Position numbers and translations under genes: made by a program
NCBI GenBank assembly: GCA_018061755.1
Contig: JAGOTP010000013.1
Span: 1-33,211 of the forward strand
DNA length: 33,211 nt
Origin: Patescibacteria group bacterium
Lineage (GTDB): Bacteria > Patescibacteriota > Patescibacteriia > 2-12-FULL-60-25
Reading direction: 5' to 3'
Notes under the pieces: model-generated
The model's input: the letters and a program-made list of their open reading frames with translations, nothing else
The model's database searches: none
Told to the model about the DNA's origin: nothing
Part shown: positions 32,319-33,211 of the stretch, piece after piece
How the letters are laid out: each line of letters opens with the position of its first letter
How positions within the stretch are numbered: the stretch's first letter is position 1

Positions 32319-33211
32319 TTATTTACCTCTGGTTTGTTCCGCGAAATCTTTCTTAGCTTGCTCGATCTTGAGCAACTGCTCTGGGTTGGTCGTGACAATC
32401 TGATCTTCCGTGTACGAAGCCACAACTTGAATAGCCGCGTGCTTGGCCCCCGCAAAGAAAATCCCCTCCCCTACCCCCGATTCAAGCAAGAGATATTTCT
32501 CCGACTGCGTCAGCAAGAAGGTACGTGCTACCAAATCAATCGAGGCTGGTGACTGTTTCAGGAGCAACTGCATCGAACTGTTCGTAACGATCGCTTGGCC
32601 GTACGGTGAAGTTAAGAAGTCATTCACGTCTTGCGTGATGGTCGTGATGCCCAAATAGTATTTGCGGCAACGTTTGACGAGCGCAAAAATAAACTTGGCA
32701 GAATCTTCAGACTGCATCAACCACCAGGCTTCATCGATCACAAGCATGCGCTTCTTGCGTTCCGAGCGAACCACGTTCCAGATGTAGTTCACGATGGTAT
32801 AGATCGCCATCGGACGCAGCTCATCTTCCAAATCACGCACAGAGAAAACCACCAGCTGGTTATTCATCTGCACGGTCGTTGGCGAGTTCAAGAGACCCGA
32901 AAATGTGCCTTCCGTGAACTTACGCAATTTAACGATCAGATCGGTCGTACCTTCCATGCCTTCCAAAATGTCCTGGAAATCTTGCATGATTGGCGGTTCG
33001 ACCTTGCTCAGATCCGCACCAGGCACAATGTCTTTCTTGGCGTAGGTTTCAAGTAAGGCACGATCGAGAATCGAATCTTCCTGTGGCGTGAGCTTGCCCA
33101 ACATCAAGCGCAACAAACCTTTGATTGTGATGACAGCACTCCGAATAATATCTTCGGCCGTGGTCGTTTCACCGCTGGGTCGTGGCAAATCGAACGGATT
33201 GATTTTGGAAC
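32319..33211 (-). CDS. VirB4/TraC-type ATPase, C-terminal part (partial)
   Basis: The frame runs off the right edge, so the N terminus and Walker A are outside the window. The visible 297 residues start SKINPFDLPRP. They contain Walker B as KRMLVIDEAWWLM and the downstream GITTITQDVNDFL stretch typical of VirB4/TraC conjugation and secretion ATPases. VirB4 powers assembly or DNA transfer in type IV secretion systems. In Patescibacteria such genes are common and thought to serve secretion or pilus-like machinery. The N terminus lies to the right, so partners of the system would be expected beyond 33211. Confidence 0.92.
   Translation of the reverse strand, partial: SKINPFDLPRPSGETTTAEDIIRSAVITIKGLLRLMLGKLTPQEDSILDRALLETYAKKDIVPGADLSKVEPPIMQDFQDILEGMEGTTDLIVKLRKFTEGTFSGLLNSPTTVQMNNQLVVFSVRDLEDELRPMAIYTIVNYIWNVVRSERKKRMLVIDEAWWLMQSEDSAKFIFALVKRCRKYYLGITTITQDVNDFLTSPYGQAIVTNSSMQLLLKQSPASIDLVARTFLLTQSEKYLLLESGVGEGIFFAGAKHAAIQVVASYTEDQIVTTNPEQLLKIEQAKKDFAEQTRGK

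Overview
The window looks like a piece of chromosome from a member of the Patescibacteria (Candidate Phyla Radiation), possibly close to Uhrbacteria or Magasanikbacteria. Four things point there. Two large surface proteins carry C-terminal modules that I associate with this group. Many small membrane or lipoprotein genes have no clear family. Several genes have an extended -10 box a few bases before the start codon and no Shine-Dalgarno sequence. There is a VirB4-type ATPase and a ComF homologue. TGA is used as a stop (radA ends TGG-TGA), so the code is the standard bacterial one. The lineage is inferred; no marker gene in the window settles it.

Layout. 1-4230: the tail of an unknown gene, radA (+), a 556-base GC-rich structured spacer without a convincing gene, and recG (-). 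4238-6830: a two-TM protein, a tRNA-Arg with the unusual anticodon GCG and its terminator, and a secreted Ig-like repeat protein. 6831-7755: a visibly GC-rich lipoprotein gene that looks foreign. 7815-12725: a DUF3095 cyclase-like protein, a short Q/N-rich ORF, a four-TM protein, a HelD/UvrD-like helicase, the peroxiredoxin Bcp and an XRE regulator. 12863-14166: two divergent serine tRNA genes enclosing a GC-rich island. The island has a strong promoter and two small winged-helix-like genes, each followed by a copy of the same 45-base hairpin repeat.

14251-21689 holds mainly single small genes in mixed orientation: GNAT acetyltransferase, TapB-like lipoprotein, VOC protein, RibD-C/DHFR-like reductase, DUF3592 protein, a D-Ala-D-Ala-ligase-like ATP-grasp enzyme, DedA protein, an unknown 278-residue protein, a two-TM protein and a Nudix hydrolase. 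21750-33211: a PAP2_C/sphingomyelin-synthase-like membrane phosphatase, a 1569-residue protein joining an M48 metalloprotease to an ABC1/UbiB-type kinase, a 1259-residue beta-helix/Fn3 surface protein, ComF, a membrane-anchored protein and the C-terminal part of a VirB4/TraC ATPase.

How the genes work together. RadA, RecG, the HelD-like helicase and ComF serve DNA repair, recombination and possibly DNA uptake. VirB4, its membrane-anchored neighbour and the surface proteins fit cell-surface and secretion functions. The PAP2_C, DedA and ligase-like genes fit envelope metabolism. The strongest candidates for something undescribed are the M48-ABC1 fusion protein and the tRNA-flanked gene/hairpin array.
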